Positions 35,320 through 44,487 of a stretch of DNA of 64,000 nt are shown one piece after another (position 1 is the stretch's first letter; the number at the start of each line of letters is the position of its first letter). Under the pieces are notes generated by a model that did no database searches, was not told where the DNA came from, and saw only the letters and a program-made list of their open reading frames with translations. A program made the position numbers and the translations under genes. This DNA is from Gluconobacter japonicus (GTDB taxonomy: Bacteria > Pseudomonadota > Alphaproteobacteria > Acetobacterales > Acetobacteraceae): positions 62,001 to 126,000 of the forward strand of contig NZ_BEWO01000006.1 of NCBI RefSeq assembly GCF_002723975.1, given 5' to 3'.

Positions 35320-35999
35320 GCCGCAAGCCGCTGATTGATTTTGAACTCAAATTCAGCAGCCTGCGTCACAGCCTCTTCCGGAACCTCCCACCAGGACGCC
35401 ACTTTCCGTGCATTCCCTTTTTCAGCTCTCAAAGCTTGTGCAAGCGCCTGTGTCGGAACACCTGAGCAATCGATAGGCCGCCCGAATTGGCGGTGAGCAT
35501 CCACCACAATTCGATTCAGTTCCGCATAGGGTTGCCATGTCTCTGCGAGGCCATCTGTGTCACTGAAACTTAAAGAACGCCGGAAGCTTGTTTCCAGCAC
35601 ATCCAGCATAGCTCCATTCCCATCTGTCAGATCGATAAGGCTCTTTTCCGGAGCCTCTTCAGCCGCCTGGAAGAACACAGCCTTGCCGTCCGTATGGAAT
35701 TGCCCGGAGGCAAAGGGATGATCCGTTCCAAACATGCGCCGGGCGTTCTCCACCATGCGCCGAATAGCTTGAAGTGACACGCCAGATGCCCGCAGTTCCT
35801 GGACGAAACGTATCTCCACGAGATTAAGGAAAGTCAGTCCCTCATGCCCATCTTCTGGTTGCAGTTCAGGGCTTAGGACAGCATCAGCACCATGCCCAAA
35901 CAGCCAGGCACGAATACGCGGCGCAGGAACACGCGCAAGCAATGCCGCTTCCGAGACGGTATAGACGCCTTTCCCGATGATGTTCTGTTTATCCGGCAT
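35316..35999 (-). CDS. DUF433 antitoxin-like protein with N-terminal MerR-type HTH
   Basis: The 227-residue protein starts MPDKQN, with GGAGG six bases upstream; a longer frame to 36053 lacks support. Its N-terminus has YTVSEAALLARVPAPRIRAWL, a MerR-like helix-turn-helix. The C-terminus carries a DUF433 domain (NRIVVDAHRQFGRPIDCSGV, then KVASWWEVPEEAVTQAAEFE). It is likely the antitoxin and autorepressor for the overlapping DUF5615 gene. It is larger than minimal DUF433 antitoxins because of the added DNA-binding half. Confidence 0.82.
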   Translation of the reverse strand: MPDKQNIIGKGVYTVSEAALLARVPAPRIRAWLFGHGADAVLSPELQPEDGHEGLTFLNLVEIRFVQELRASGVSLQAIRRMVENARRMFGTDHPFASGQFHTDGKAVFFQAAEEAPEKSLIDLTDGNGAMLDVLETSFRRSLSFSDTDGLAETWQPYAELNRIVVDAHRQFGRPIDCSGVPTQALAQALRAEKGNARKVASWWEVPEEAVTQAAEFEFKINQRLAA

Positions 36000-36005
36000 G
36001 TGCAC

Positions 36006-36020
36006 CCTCCACGATGGAGG
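36006..36020. promoter_or_regulatory. Palindrome overlapping the ribosome binding site of the DUF433 gene
   Basis: CCTCCA and TGGAGG form a perfect 6-3-6 palindrome that includes the Shine-Dalgarno of the DUF433 gene. It could be the operator of the toxin-antitoxin pair or a weak translational hairpin. Confidence 0.4.
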
Positions 36021-36136
36021 CCATAAAACCCCGCAAAGCCACGCCTGCGACACGGCAGAACTCGGCTATCTCTCGCCTATAGATCATGCTGCCTATTAGT
36101 TTTGCAAGTAACCCGTATCGCCGGGCGTCATATGCC

Positions 36137-37453
36137 TCAAGACCGCCGCAACGCAATCACTCTGCTTCCAGCCGTATTAAGTTCGGAGCTCTCAGCCACC
36201 TGAAGGACGTGAATGGCCCAGTTATCCAGGGCAATTTGCCGTTCCTTCAGGAACTCATGCCGCTGGTAAACGGCCGCCACTCCCTTAATCGTCCCCTGGA
36301 CATGGTTCAGTACCCGATCAGCCACATGAGGCCCAACCCCTAGGCGGGCCATAACCGTCACGCCCGTTCGTCGCAGATCATGCAATCGCCAGCCCGGCGC
36401 GGGCATGGCGCAGACTTCTTTTCCCGGCGATTTTTCAACTCTCTCAACCTCAATCAGTCTCTCCAGCCGTTCTTTGGCTCCCGAGAAATCAGAGATTGGC
36501 GTCCTGCCTGTATTCGTGAAGACGTAAGGGGAGATGGCCCCTGTCTTCGGATCTGTCTGCCTATGCAGCGCAGCCAGGACATGCCGTGCAGGTTCCGACA
36601 AATGGACGATATGCACTCTGCTGTTCTTTGTCCGCTCAGCAGGAATAGTCCAGGTTGTCAGATCAGGTGAGATTTCCTCCCAGCGCATTTCTGCAACCTC
36701 TGACCGCCGCTGCAGGGTGAGCAACAGCAATCGAAAGAACGGCCCGAAGGGATAGGCCATCTGTCCAGCCACCCGCCATATCTCCCCGATTTCGTCGTCT
36801 GTCAGAACGCGGTCCCGTGAGACTTCACGCCCTTCGACGATCACCCGGGCGAAAGGGTTATCCTCAACCAGCTGACGTTTCACAGCCCAGGCATACATGG
36901 CGCGGGCATACGCTTGCAGACGCCGGGCTGTGGTGGGGTGCTGTTCTGCAATCTCATCAAGCCGGGCCTGTAACTCAGAGACTGTTAAGGATTGCGCCGG
37001 GCGGTTCAGGAACAGCTGGAAGTTATACCGGATGCGTTGCGGGCCCTCCCGCCTATAGGTCTCGCTATGCTCCCTGAGTGCCATGGCAGCCCAGCGGTCA
37101 ATCAGCACATCCAACGTCAGGGCATCTATCGCCGCTTGTGCGGCCTGTTCCTGTAGTGAGGCTTGATAGGAGACTACTTCCGCCCGGCGTTCACCCACGG
37201 GATCGCCGCCAGCAAGAACGCGCCCACGGGCTTCCTCAGCCATCTTCCGGGCTTGGGCAATGGTCAGCGCCCCATACTCTCCCAACTTGAGGCGACGGAC
37301 CCTCCCTGCGTAGCGATACTGAAACAAGAACAGCTTTGTCCCAGTGTCAGTGACACGAACGAGAAAGCCTTTGGTCTCCGTATCCGAGAACACAGCGTCC
37401 CGTTTCCCCGGCGGACAGGTGAGAGCGTCTATTTCCCGCTTCGAAAACCTCAT
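36137..37453 (-). CDS. P4-type tyrosine integrase
   Basis: This 438-residue recombinase starts with the DUF4102 arm-binding domain (FSDTETKGFLVRVTDTGTKLFLFQYR). It has a core-binding domain and a catalytic domain with Arg in LTLQRRSEVAEMRWEEI, the HDLRRTGVT box, and NHVQG followed by YQRHEFLKERQIALDNWA with the nucleophilic Tyr. It should integrate the element at the tRNA-Lys 3' end. The gene lies 341 bp inside attR and is transcribed away from it, with repeat words at its promoter. Confidence 0.95.
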   Translation of the reverse strand: MRFSKREIDALTCPPGKRDAVFSDTETKGFLVRVTDTGTKLFLFQYRYAGRVRRLKLGEYGALTIAQARKMAEEARGRVLAGGDPVGERRAEVVSYQASLQEQAAQAAIDALTLDVLIDRWAAMALREHSETYRREGPQRIRYNFQLFLNRPAQSLTVSELQARLDEIAEQHPTTARRLQAYARAMYAWAVKRQLVEDNPFARVIVEGREVSRDRVLTDDEIGEIWRVAGQMAYPFGPFFRLLLLTLQRRSEVAEMRWEEISPDLTTWTIPAERTKNSRVHIVHLSEPARHVLAALHRQTDPKTGAISPYVFTNTGRTPISDFSGAKERLERLIEVERVEKSPGKEVCAMPAPGWRLHDLRRTGVTVMARLGVGPHVADRVLNHVQGTIKGVAAVYQRHEFLKERQIALDNWAIHVLQVAESSELNTAGSRVIALRRS

Positions 37454-37466
37454 GCCCAGCCCTCAA

Positions 37467-37578
37467 TAACACCTTTAACACCTACGAAATCGAAAGGTGT
37501 TAGTGAGAAAACCGGATAAAAACACAGTAAAATCAATATATTATATATGTGAGTAACACCTATAACACCTATAACACC
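37467..37578. repeat. Right cluster of six GGTGTTA / TAACACC words (candidate integrase arm sites)
   Basis: TAACACC occurs at 37467, 37476, 37554, 37563 and 37572, and GGTGTTA at 37496. The copies are spaced by exactly 9 bp within each group. They occupy the integrase promoter region, so the integrase could also control its own gene. The remainder of 37579-37992 holds the direct repeat, attR and no gene. Confidence 0.72.
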
Positions 37579-37643
37579 GTAATTGTGTAGCTCCCTGAAT
37601 TTCATTTTGCCCAATTCCCCTCTCTGAACCCGCTGACGAGTTT

Positions 37644-37672
37644 TTCCGGACTCAATCCGGACTCATTTGAAA
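37644..37672 (+). repeat. 29-bp direct repeat, right copy
   Basis: It matches 23500-23528 at 28 of 29 positions and contains two TCCGGACTCA units. A related sequence (37921-37938) lies 53 bp beyond attR, in the chromosome. Confidence 0.7.
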
Positions 37673-37793
37673 TAGCAATAGGAGCGTTTCGGTGCGTCTC
37701 TTTGCACAAACCGTCTCAGACGCCCTTTTATAAGGCGTTGTTATTGCGCGGTTTTGCGCTTTACTGCGTCTTAACTGTATTTCGCCGGGCGTA

Positions 37794-37867
37794 ACTCTTA
37801 ATCAGCGGGTCCAAGGTTCGAGCCCTTGTGTGCCCACCAAGCTCCGTTTCCGGTCTTACCCTTGAAA
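37794..37867 (+). repeat. attR: 74-bp direct repeat, right copy
   Basis: It is an exact copy of 23351-23424. It contains the last 46 nt of tRNA-Lys including CCA, plus 28 bp of flank. Without the 5' half it cannot form a tRNA. Confidence 0.93.
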
Positions 37868-37992
37868 TTGTATTTTGTGTAAAGTCAGAACATCAGTTCT
37901 CATTGCTGCATTGGCAGTCGCGGACTCATTCCGGACTCTTCCGCAGGAAAAAGTCCGGTCTACGCTAGAAAACTTTTTCTTTCGGGGATTTT

Positions 37993-38682
37993 TCAGCCCC
38001 GAAAATCTGGAAGCTCGTTCACAGCCACAACACGCCATAGACCATTGATGCGCTCAATGATTGAGATGGACAGATTCTGAATCGTAAACCGGAGCGCAAT
38101 ATCTGGATGAATGGCAAGTGCATGGGACAGGGCAGCCCGAATGGCGCCTCCGTGACTGACTACCACCATGTCCTGACCAGAATGCGTATTGGCAAGATCC
38201 TCTAGACCATGAGATACGCGCGCGCAGACGTCCAGCATGCTTTCTCCGCCCGGCGGAAGTTCGCTTGCTGACAAAGACCAAAACGGGTTTGGCGGTAGAC
38301 GCAGAAGTGACAGGAACTGCTCATGAGGTGTTCCATGCCAGTCACCGATCGACTGTTCGACAAACCGTGTGTCCAGCATCACATCAGGACACTGAAAATC
38401 TCCAGCACAGCGAATCTGGATCGCCGTATCCCTCGCTCTTTGAAGCGGCGAACTATACCAGACAGCATCTGTAGGCAGACGACGTGCAAGTGCCGCATAA
38501 CCACCCTGCTGACTGGCCATGGCGTCTTTGCAAAGAGGCACATCCATGGCGCCATACATTGTCTTGCGTGCGGCGGCCTCCACGACAGCATGTCGCACAA
38601 GCCAGAAACGCGTGATACCCCGAGGAAGCTCAGGGCTATCTAGAAAATGTCCGTGTGGAACGACGTGATCTGTCTGGGTCAT
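37993..38682 (-). CDS. Histidine phosphatase family protein
   Basis: The 229-residue protein starts MTQTDHV at 38682, an ATG overlapping the upstream stop by four bases; the longer frame to 38733 is not needed. It has the phosphohistidine motif LVRHAVVE near residue 28 (RHG is more common than RHA), a SSPLQRARDTA segment and the second histidine in VVSHGGAIRA. Related enzymes include phosphoglycerate mutases and CobC-like alpha-ribazole phosphatases. The coupled PLP-type protein does not reveal the substrate. Confidence 0.85.
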   Translation of the reverse strand: MTQTDHVVPHGHFLDSPELPRGITRFWLVRHAVVEAAARKTMYGAMDVPLCKDAMASQQGGYAALARRLPTDAVWYSSPLQRARDTAIQIRCAGDFQCPDVMLDTRFVEQSIGDWHGTPHEQFLSLLRLPPNPFWSLSASELPPGGESMLDVCARVSHGLEDLANTHSGQDMVVVSHGGAIRAALSHALAIHPDIALRFTIQNLSISIIERINGLWRVVAVNELPDFRG

Positions 38683-40727
38683 GAAAAAGGCGCGTAACGG
38701 GGAACGGGGTTGGCGTCCAGCAGAACATTCCAATGTTTCAGGATCAATTCCAGTTTAGCGATCACTCTGCGGGCATCCCCACATTCCCGCTGCAATCTTT
38801 GCGATTCATCCAGTCCTGCGTGAGAGGGCTCTCCTGACACCAGTCTCGCGCCAGCACACAGGCGTAATGCACCCGCTGGGCCATCCAGAAGTGGATGAGG
38901 AACTGGAACAGGCTGTCCCAGAACACAGAGCAAAGCTGGCTCCCCTTCCCTCACCCAGGGTGATAGATCTGCGTTTAGCCAGCGATGCAGCTTTCGTGCA
39001 TCTTCCAGAGCAAGCGGCCGCTCAGGCACCAGAGGATCATCCACTAAAAAGGACAGAATCGTGGGAACCGCATCCCAACGCCCGTCATCAACGGGCTGCC
39101 CCATGGGAAGCATTGTCAGTGACGGACACCGATTCACTATGTCGACGGCCTGCGCCATGAAAGACTCTAATCGATAGCGGATTGTGTCATCAGGTAGAGT
39201 AAAAAGTGCGTCCATCTCAGCGAGAGCGGCATGCCATCGCAGAGCGAGACCAATATTGTGGCCTGTGCTCAACGCGTTTTCATCCGATCCTTCCGGCCAT
39301 TCATCACGATGGGCATAGTCTTTAAGACCGACCGGAAGGGATAACGACCGAAGACGATTGCGCAATTTTTCCGGCAGAAGAATGGCGCCACAAAATGGCG
39401 GTCCGGTAAAAAATTTTGAGCCCGTCACCACGACCATCAGACCACTCTCTACCCATTCAAAAACACGCGAAGGGCTGAGGCGCGCCTGACAGGCATCCAC
39501 TACAACACTGAAATGTTCCCCAAGCTCGCGTCTCAGGATTTCGATGGTGTTCATATCGGGAGCAGCCAGACCGGTTTTAGACTGATCCAAGCGGTGCATC
39601 AGAACATGGCGTCCAGCTTTTACCTCTTGTCGCGCGAGTTCAAGACATTCGGCATTGATTTCTTCTATGGCTCGTGAGGTTCCATCCGAATGTCTGATTG
39701 TAACACCGATAAGACGGGTATCGGCAGGGAATCCCTCAATCAGTTCCCCTTTCCCGACCAGCGTGGCACATGCACTGTCTGCAGCAAAATGGCGTCCACA
39801 CGCCGCTAGAGGTACACCACTTCCAGTCTCGTCTGGAGCAAGCAGGATGGAGCTGACAGGTCGCGTGGTTCCCGCAGCAACAAGAGCCAGAACTGCCAGT
39901 TCACAATCCGTCCCTGATGCCGAAAGCAATACGGCATCCTCTGGCAGGCCATAATGTCCTCCAATGCCAGCTCGCGCATTTTTGACCATTGCTTCCTGAA
40001 CAAGGTCAGGGTCCTGCTTTGAAAGAAGTGCGTTCATCATCGCACATCGGGCTGCTTCTGCCCCTCCGAACCCTCGCTCTGACAAAGAAGATGCGGTTGA
40101 CGACCCAAAACTGACAGCCCACGGACGTGGGCGATGCGAACAGGAATAACGGTTCAGCCCTGTTTCGGGATCAACTGCCAGTCTGGAGTCCCCTCCACTA
40201 CTCATCAATGTTTCTGCCGGCGCCATAACGGGCCACAAACGCACGAGAATGGGTTGCAACCTGTTGGCATCCTGCAAAGTAAACTCTGGCGCCTCTGGCA
40301 ACAGCAGTTTCAGGCTATTCCAGATATCAAGCAATATCTCGCTTCTCGGCACATCCCCCGCGCATATGGCCAGTTCAGTCGGAAGCGGACAGGATGCATT
40401 TGTATCGAGACCATGAAACAGCGCGGCAACACGCGCCGCAGCAAAACTGGCAAGACGTGCGTCTGCACCAGCATGGAGCAACCGGAAAAGTTCAACCGCC
40501 TGCCGTAGAAATGTTGGTGCCAGCGCCGGATTACGAAGACAGGGTTCCCCCAGCTTAAGACAGGCCCGCCCGGCAGGAGATTCCTGACCTGCCGTCAGAT
40601 TTTCTCCCAACTGGAAAGGCTGCTGTAAGGAAATATCGAGCTCTGGCATGAGGCCTGCCGCAACGACCCTGAGATCCGGGCGTTCCAGCACATCAACGAG
40701 CGAGCGGGTTAATGTATCAGCCAGCAT
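38679..40727 (-). CDS. Large PLP-dependent aminotransferase-fold protein of unknown function
   Basis: The 682-residue protein has an unrecognised N-terminal region of about 215 residues, then a fold-type I PLP enzyme core. Visible core parts are LLSASGTDCELAVLALVAAGTTRP near residue 285, the acidic pocket SVVVDACQARLSPSR near 435 and the probable Schiff-base lysine in VVTGSKFFTGPPFCGA near 455. These resemble class V aminotransferases and cysteine desulfurases, but the length and N-terminal addition are unusual. It overlaps a histidine phosphatase gene by four bases, suggesting a shared pathway that I cannot name. Confidence 0.7.
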   Translation of the reverse strand: MLADTLTRSLVDVLERPDLRVVAAGLMPELDISLQQPFQLGENLTAGQESPAGRACLKLGEPCLRNPALAPTFLRQAVELFRLLHAGADARLASFAAARVAALFHGLDTNASCPLPTELAICAGDVPRSEILLDIWNSLKLLLPEAPEFTLQDANRLQPILVRLWPVMAPAETLMSSGGDSRLAVDPETGLNRYSCSHRPRPWAVSFGSSTASSLSERGFGGAEAARCAMMNALLSKQDPDLVQEAMVKNARAGIGGHYGLPEDAVLLSASGTDCELAVLALVAAGTTRPVSSILLAPDETGSGVPLAACGRHFAADSACATLVGKGELIEGFPADTRLIGVTIRHSDGTSRAIEEINAECLELARQEVKAGRHVLMHRLDQSKTGLAAPDMNTIEILRRELGEHFSVVVDACQARLSPSRVFEWVESGLMVVVTGSKFFTGPPFCGAILLPEKLRNRLRSLSLPVGLKDYAHRDEWPEGSDENALSTGHNIGLALRWHAALAEMDALFTLPDDTIRYRLESFMAQAVDIVNRCPSLTMLPMGQPVDDGRWDAVPTILSFLVDDPLVPERPLALEDARKLHRWLNADLSPWVREGEPALLCVLGQPVPVPHPLLDGPAGALRLCAGARLVSGEPSHAGLDESQRLQRECGDARRVIAKLELILKHWNVLLDANPVPRYAPFS

Positions 40728-40917
40728 ACCTTTGTTCTCCTGCGTGCCTCACAGGAGTGTCTGGGTAGCTCATTCAGCGATGAGGGGCGAGACCTTATGG
40801 TTGTAGAAATAGTTTCATTAGTATTACCGACAGCTCTGTTTGCGCCTCTTGTACAACACTGTAAGGTACTTTCCTGTGGCGGGGCTGATGCTCCTACCGT
40901 GATGTTAAGGAGTTGAA

Positions 40918-41973
40918 ATGCGGATATTGTTGACAGGCGGTTGCGGCTTCATTGGTTCGGCCGTGGTGCGTCATATCATCAAGAACACCGAACACAGCGT
41001 GCTGAACGTTGACTGCATGACTTATGCAGCCTCTGAAGATACAGTTGCCGAAGTCTCTTCCGATCCGCGTTACTCTCACGCTCGCGCCAACATTGTAAAC
41101 GGCGTTGAAATGCAGCGTCTGTTCGAGGAGTATCGCCCGGATGCCGTGATGCATCTGGCAGCTGAAAGCCATGTGGATCGTTCAATCGATGGCCCTGGCG
41201 TCTTCATCCAGACCAATGTTGTCGGCACCTATTCCCTACTGGAAGCTGCCCGCAAATATTGGAACGGTCTTGGAAACGAAGAAAAGGCCGCGTTCCGCTT
41301 TCATCATATCTCCACGGACGAAGTCTTTGGCCATCTTGAGCCAAACGATCCGCCATTTACAGAGACAACACCTTACGATCCGCGCAGCCCGTATTCAGCC
41401 TCCAAGGCCTCGTCCGACCATCTGGTCCGCGCCTGGTATCATACTTACGGTCTGCCAACCTTCGTAACGAACACCACAAACAATTATGGTGTCTGGCACT
41501 TCCCGGAAAAGCTGATTCCGCTCGTGACCATCAACGCCATCGAAGGGCGTGAACTCCCGGTTTACGGCAAGGGCGAGAACATCCGTGACTGGCTGTTCGT
41601 GGAAGACCATGCTGAAGCTCTGGTCCGCGCTGTTGAAATTGGCAAGCCAGGCGAAACCTACGCTATTGGCGCCCGCCAGCCGCGCACGAACCTGGAAGTC
41701 GTCAAGAAGATCTGTGCTGTTCTGGATGAACTCCTGCCAGATCCGGAAGGCCCGCGTGAGCGTCTGATCCGCTATGTCACGGACCGCCCCGGCCACGACT
41801 TCCGTTATGAGATCGACCCGTCCCATGCGGAAAAAGAGCTGGACTGGAAAGCCAAGCACGACTTCGAAACTGGTATCCGCAAGACGGTTCAGTGGTATCT
41901 CGACAACCGTGACTGGTGGGAGGGCATCCGCTCCAAGCGATACACGGGACAGCGACTGGGAACACGCGCATGA
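40918..41973 (+). CDS. rmlB: dTDP-glucose 4,6-dehydratase
   Basis: This 351-residue SDR enzyme makes dTDP-4-keto-6-deoxyglucose, step two of dTDP-L-rhamnose synthesis. The NAD motif [15 protein letters not shown] is at the N-terminus. Catalytic residues appear in HISTDEVFG and [15 protein letters not shown], and the active site Asn pair in [14 protein letters not shown] lies six bases before the ATG. Its stop overlaps rmlA by four bases. The 190 bp upstream hold no gene and presumably the promoter. Confidence 0.96.
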   Translation: MRILLTGGCGFIGSAVVRHIIKNTEHSVLNVDCMTYAASEDTVAEVSSDPRYSHARANIVNGVEMQRLFEEYRPDAVMHLAAESHVDRSIDGPGVFIQTNVVGTYSLLEAARKYWNGLGNEEKAAFRFHHISTDEVFGHLEPNDPPFTETTPYDPRSPYSASKASSDHLVRAWYHTYGLPTFVTNTTNNYGVWHFPEKLIPLVTINAIEGRELPVYGKGENIRDWLFVEDHAEALVRAVEIGKPGETYAIGARQPRTNLEVVKKICAVLDELLPDPEGPRERLIRYVTDRPGHDFRYEIDPSHAEKELDWKAKHDFETGIRKTVQWYLDNRDWWEGIRSKRYTGQRLGTRA

Positions 41974-42866
41974 GCACGATCGACACGAAGCCCATGAAGG
42001 GCATTATCCTGGCTGGCGGTTCGGGCACGCGCCTGTATCCCATGACGCTCGCTTCCTCCAAGCAGCTTCTGCCGGTTTATGACAAACCGATGATCTACTA
42101 CCCTCTTTCCACGCTGATGCTGGCGGGAATCCGGGACATCATGATCATCACGACCCCGCATGACATGCCTCAGTTCCAGCGTCTTCTGGGCGATGGTTCC
42201 CAGTTCGGCGTGACGTTTGAATATCGAATCCAGCCCTCCCCCGACGGTCTGGCCCAAGCCTTCCTGATTGCCGAAGACTGGCTTGACGAATCCCCCTGCG
42301 CTCTGGCGCTCGGCGACAACTTGATCTTCGCCGATCATCTAGGTGTGCTACTACGTGCAGCCGCAAACCGTCCTGAAGGTGCGACGGTCTTCGCGTATCA
42401 GGTTCGTGACCCCGAGCGTTACGGCGTGGTTTCATTCGATGAGAGTGGCAAAGCACTCGAAGTCGTTGAGAAGCCGGAAAACCCTGAATCAAACTGGGCC
42501 ATCACAGGTCTTTATTTCTATGACCACCGTGTCGTGGATTTTGCCAAAAAGGTGAAGCCGAGCCCGCGTGGCGAACTGGAAATCACCGATCTCAACCGCA
42601 TGTATCTTGAAGAAGGCACGTTGCAGGTTGATCGCCTCAGCCGCGGCTGCGCTTGGCTCGATGCTGGCATGCCCGATAGCCTGATGCAGGCTGGCAGCTT
42701 CGTACAAACCATTCAGTCCCGTCAGGGCATGCTGGTTGGTTCGCCTGCTGAGGTTGCTTTCCGCAACAAGTTCATTACCGCTGACCAGCTTCGCGATCAT
42801 GCAAAGCGAATGGGTAAAACTGAACTAGGCCGCCTGTTGCTTGAACTGGCAGACCACGGCGTCTGA
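41970..42866 (+). CDS. rmlA: Glucose-1-phosphate thymidylyltransferase
   Basis: This 298-residue enzyme forms dTDP-glucose from dTTP and glucose-1-phosphate. The nucleotide-binding motif [16 protein letters not shown] is at the N-terminus, followed by [18 protein letters not shown] and LGDNLIF. The ATG at 41970 overlaps the rmlB stop; the open frame begins earlier at 41916 but inside rmlB. A strong terminator follows, separating it from rmlC. Confidence 0.96.
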   Translation: MSTIDTKPMKGIILAGGSGTRLYPMTLASSKQLLPVYDKPMIYYPLSTLMLAGIRDIMIITTPHDMPQFQRLLGDGSQFGVTFEYRIQPSPDGLAQAFLIAEDWLDESPCALALGDNLIFADHLGVLLRAAANRPEGATVFAYQVRDPERYGVVSFDESGKALEVVEKPENPESNWAITGLYFYDHRVVDFAKKVKPSPRGELEITDLNRMYLEEGTLQVDRLSRGCAWLDAGMPDSLMQAGSFVQTIQSRQGMLVGSPAEVAFRNKFITADQLRDHAKRMGKTELGRLLLELADHGV

Positions 42867-42874
42867 ACTATCCG

Positions 42875-42906
42875 CGCTGCCTGACCCGGTCAGGCAGCGT
42901 TTTTTC
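42875..42906 (+). terminator. Rho-independent terminator between rmlA and rmlC
   Basis: A perfect 10-bp stem CGCTGCCTGA / TCAGGCAGCG with a CCCGG loop is followed by seven T. It splits the rhamnose genes into two transcription units or attenuates the second. Confidence 0.93.
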
Positions 42907-42960
42907 TATTGAGGCATAATCTGTCTTTATTTCCAGATCTAATTTTTGAAGGAAACCGTC

Positions 42961-43524
42961 ATGAAGGTTGAACGGCTCGCCATTCCAGACGTCATTCTCG
43001 TTACGCCTCCTCGCTTCAGCGATAATCGCGGCTTCTTTTCCGAAACCTATAATTTTGACCGTATGACAGAGGCTGGCATCAACCTGCCTTTCGTTCAGGA
43101 CAATCAGAGCCTTTCTGTTGAAAAAGGCGTTGTCCGTGGTCTGCATTGCCAGTTAGCCCCTTACGAACAAGGTAAGCTTGTTCGCGTGACGCGCGGCGCC
43201 ATCTGGGATGTGGCAGTCGACGCCCGTACGGGCTCTCCAACCTATGGCAAATGGGTTGCAGCTGAGTTGTCTGCTGAAAACTGGTCCCAGCTCTGGGTTC
43301 CGCCCGGCTTCCTGCATGGTTTCGTGACGCTCGAAGAGAACACCGAAGTGCAATACAAGTGCACGTCTCTTTACAGCAAGGTTTCCGAGCGCGCGGTGAT
43401 CTGGAACTCTCCGGAACTGAACATTGACTGGCCTGTTTCCGAAGAAGAAGCGGTTCTGTCTGACAAGGACAAGATCGCACCGCACTTCTCCGAAGCCAAG
43501 GGCTGGTTCCAGTACGAAAAGTGA
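42961..43524 (+). CDS. rmlC: dTDP-4-dehydrorhamnose 3,5-epimerase
   Basis: This 187-residue cupin enzyme performs the double epimerisation in dTDP-rhamnose synthesis. It begins MKVERLAIPDVILVTPPRF. It contains DNRGFFSETYN, FVQDNQSLS, the catalytic-histidine region VVRGLHCQ, and VPPGFLHGFVTLEE. The start at 42961 has AAGGA seven bases upstream and is preferred over 42946. Its stop overlaps the rmlD start. Confidence 0.95.
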   Translation: MKVERLAIPDVILVTPPRFSDNRGFFSETYNFDRMTEAGINLPFVQDNQSLSVEKGVVRGLHCQLAPYEQGKLVRVTRGAIWDVAVDARTGSPTYGKWVAAELSAENWSQLWVPPGFLHGFVTLEENTEVQYKCTSLYSKVSERAVIWNSPELNIDWPVSEEEAVLSDKDKIAPHFSEAKGWFQYEK

Positions 43525-44423
43525 GTAACGTCATGTCCAGCACAGGTTCCATCCTCGTCACGGGCGGCAATGGCCAGCTTGCGACATCTCTCGCCACTTT
43601 GGGCGGTGACCGCATCATTCGTGTCGGCCGCCCTGAGTTCGATTTCGACAAGCCGGAAACAATCGCCGCTGCGATTGAGAAGTATCATCCGGCTGCTGTC
43701 GTGAATGCGGCAGCCTGGACGGCTGTCGATTTGGCCGAAACAGAAAAAGACGGTGCAGAACGCGCCAACTGTTCTGGCCCAAAGGCGCTTGCTGAAGCCT
43801 GTGCCAAGGCTGGCATCCCTTTTGTGCATGTCTCTACGGACTATGTCTTTTCTGGTGACAAGGGTGCGCCTTACACTGAAGAAGATCCGACCAATCCTGA
43901 GACGGTCTATGGCAGCACCAAGGCTGACGGAGAACAGGCTGTTCTGGCAGCCAATCCGAAGAGCATCGTTCTTAGAACGTCTTGGGTCTATTCAGCCCAT
44001 GGCAAGAATTTCATCAAGACCATGATCAATGCAGGAGCCAAAAATCCGGCACTGAAGGTCGTGGGAGATCAGAGCGGCAATCCAACCAGTTCCGACGATC
44101 TGGCTGAAGCCATTCTGGCCATTCTGGCTCTGGTGGAAAAAGACGGCTGGAAACCGGAATATGCTGGCATCTATCACGCCAGCGGAACCGGAGAGACGAC
44201 CTGGCATGGTTTGGCAGTCGCCGCGCTGGAAGAAGCCGAGAAGCATGGTCAGGCCATGCCAACGGTTACAGCCATCCGAACAGAAGACTGGCCCACTCCG
44301 GCCAAGCGTCCGCAGGATTCTCGTCTGGATTGTTCAAAACTTCACCGCATTTTTGGCGTTAAAATGCCTGAATGGCGTGAGAGTGTAGCCCGTACGGTGC
44401 ATCGTCTCTTTACGGCTTCGTAA
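43521..44423 (+). CDS. rmlD: dTDP-4-dehydrorhamnose reductase
   Basis: This 300-residue reductase completes dTDP-L-rhamnose. The NADP-binding motif LVTGGNGQLATSL is near residue 12, with the catalytic segment YGSTKADGEQAV and HVSTDYVFSGDKGAPYTEEDPTNP. The frame starts at a GTG (43521) overlapping rmlC; an ATG at 43533 is an alternative. A hairpin with a short T tract follows. Confidence 0.95.
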   Translation: MSNVMSSTGSILVTGGNGQLATSLATLGGDRIIRVGRPEFDFDKPETIAAAIEKYHPAAVVNAAAWTAVDLAETEKDGAERANCSGPKALAEACAKAGIPFVHVSTDYVFSGDKGAPYTEEDPTNPETVYGSTKADGEQAVLAANPKSIVLRTSWVYSAHGKNFIKTMINAGAKNPALKVVGDQSGNPTSSDDLAEAILAILALVEKDGWKPEYAGIYHASGTGETTWHGLAVAALEEAEKHGQAMPTVTAIRTEDWPTPAKRPQDSRLDCSKLHRIFGVKMPEWRESVARTVHRLFTAS

Positions 44424-44431
44424 GTTTTATG

Positions 44432-44459
44432 GGCCATTCCTGACAGAATGGCCTATTTT
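44432..44459 (+). terminator. Weak terminator after rmlD
   Basis: GGCCATTC pairs with GAATGGCC around CTGACA, followed by TATTTT. It lies nine bases after the rmlD stop and 29 bp before the glycosyltransferase start. Confidence 0.6.
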
Positions 44460-44487
44460 GCAGTTTTACCGTTCTCATAAGGATGTC

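Noticed and set aside
37794-37867. Second tRNA-Lys gene at the right end of the element
   Set aside because: Only the 3' 46 nt of the tRNA are present, without promoter or 5' half; it is the attR duplication.
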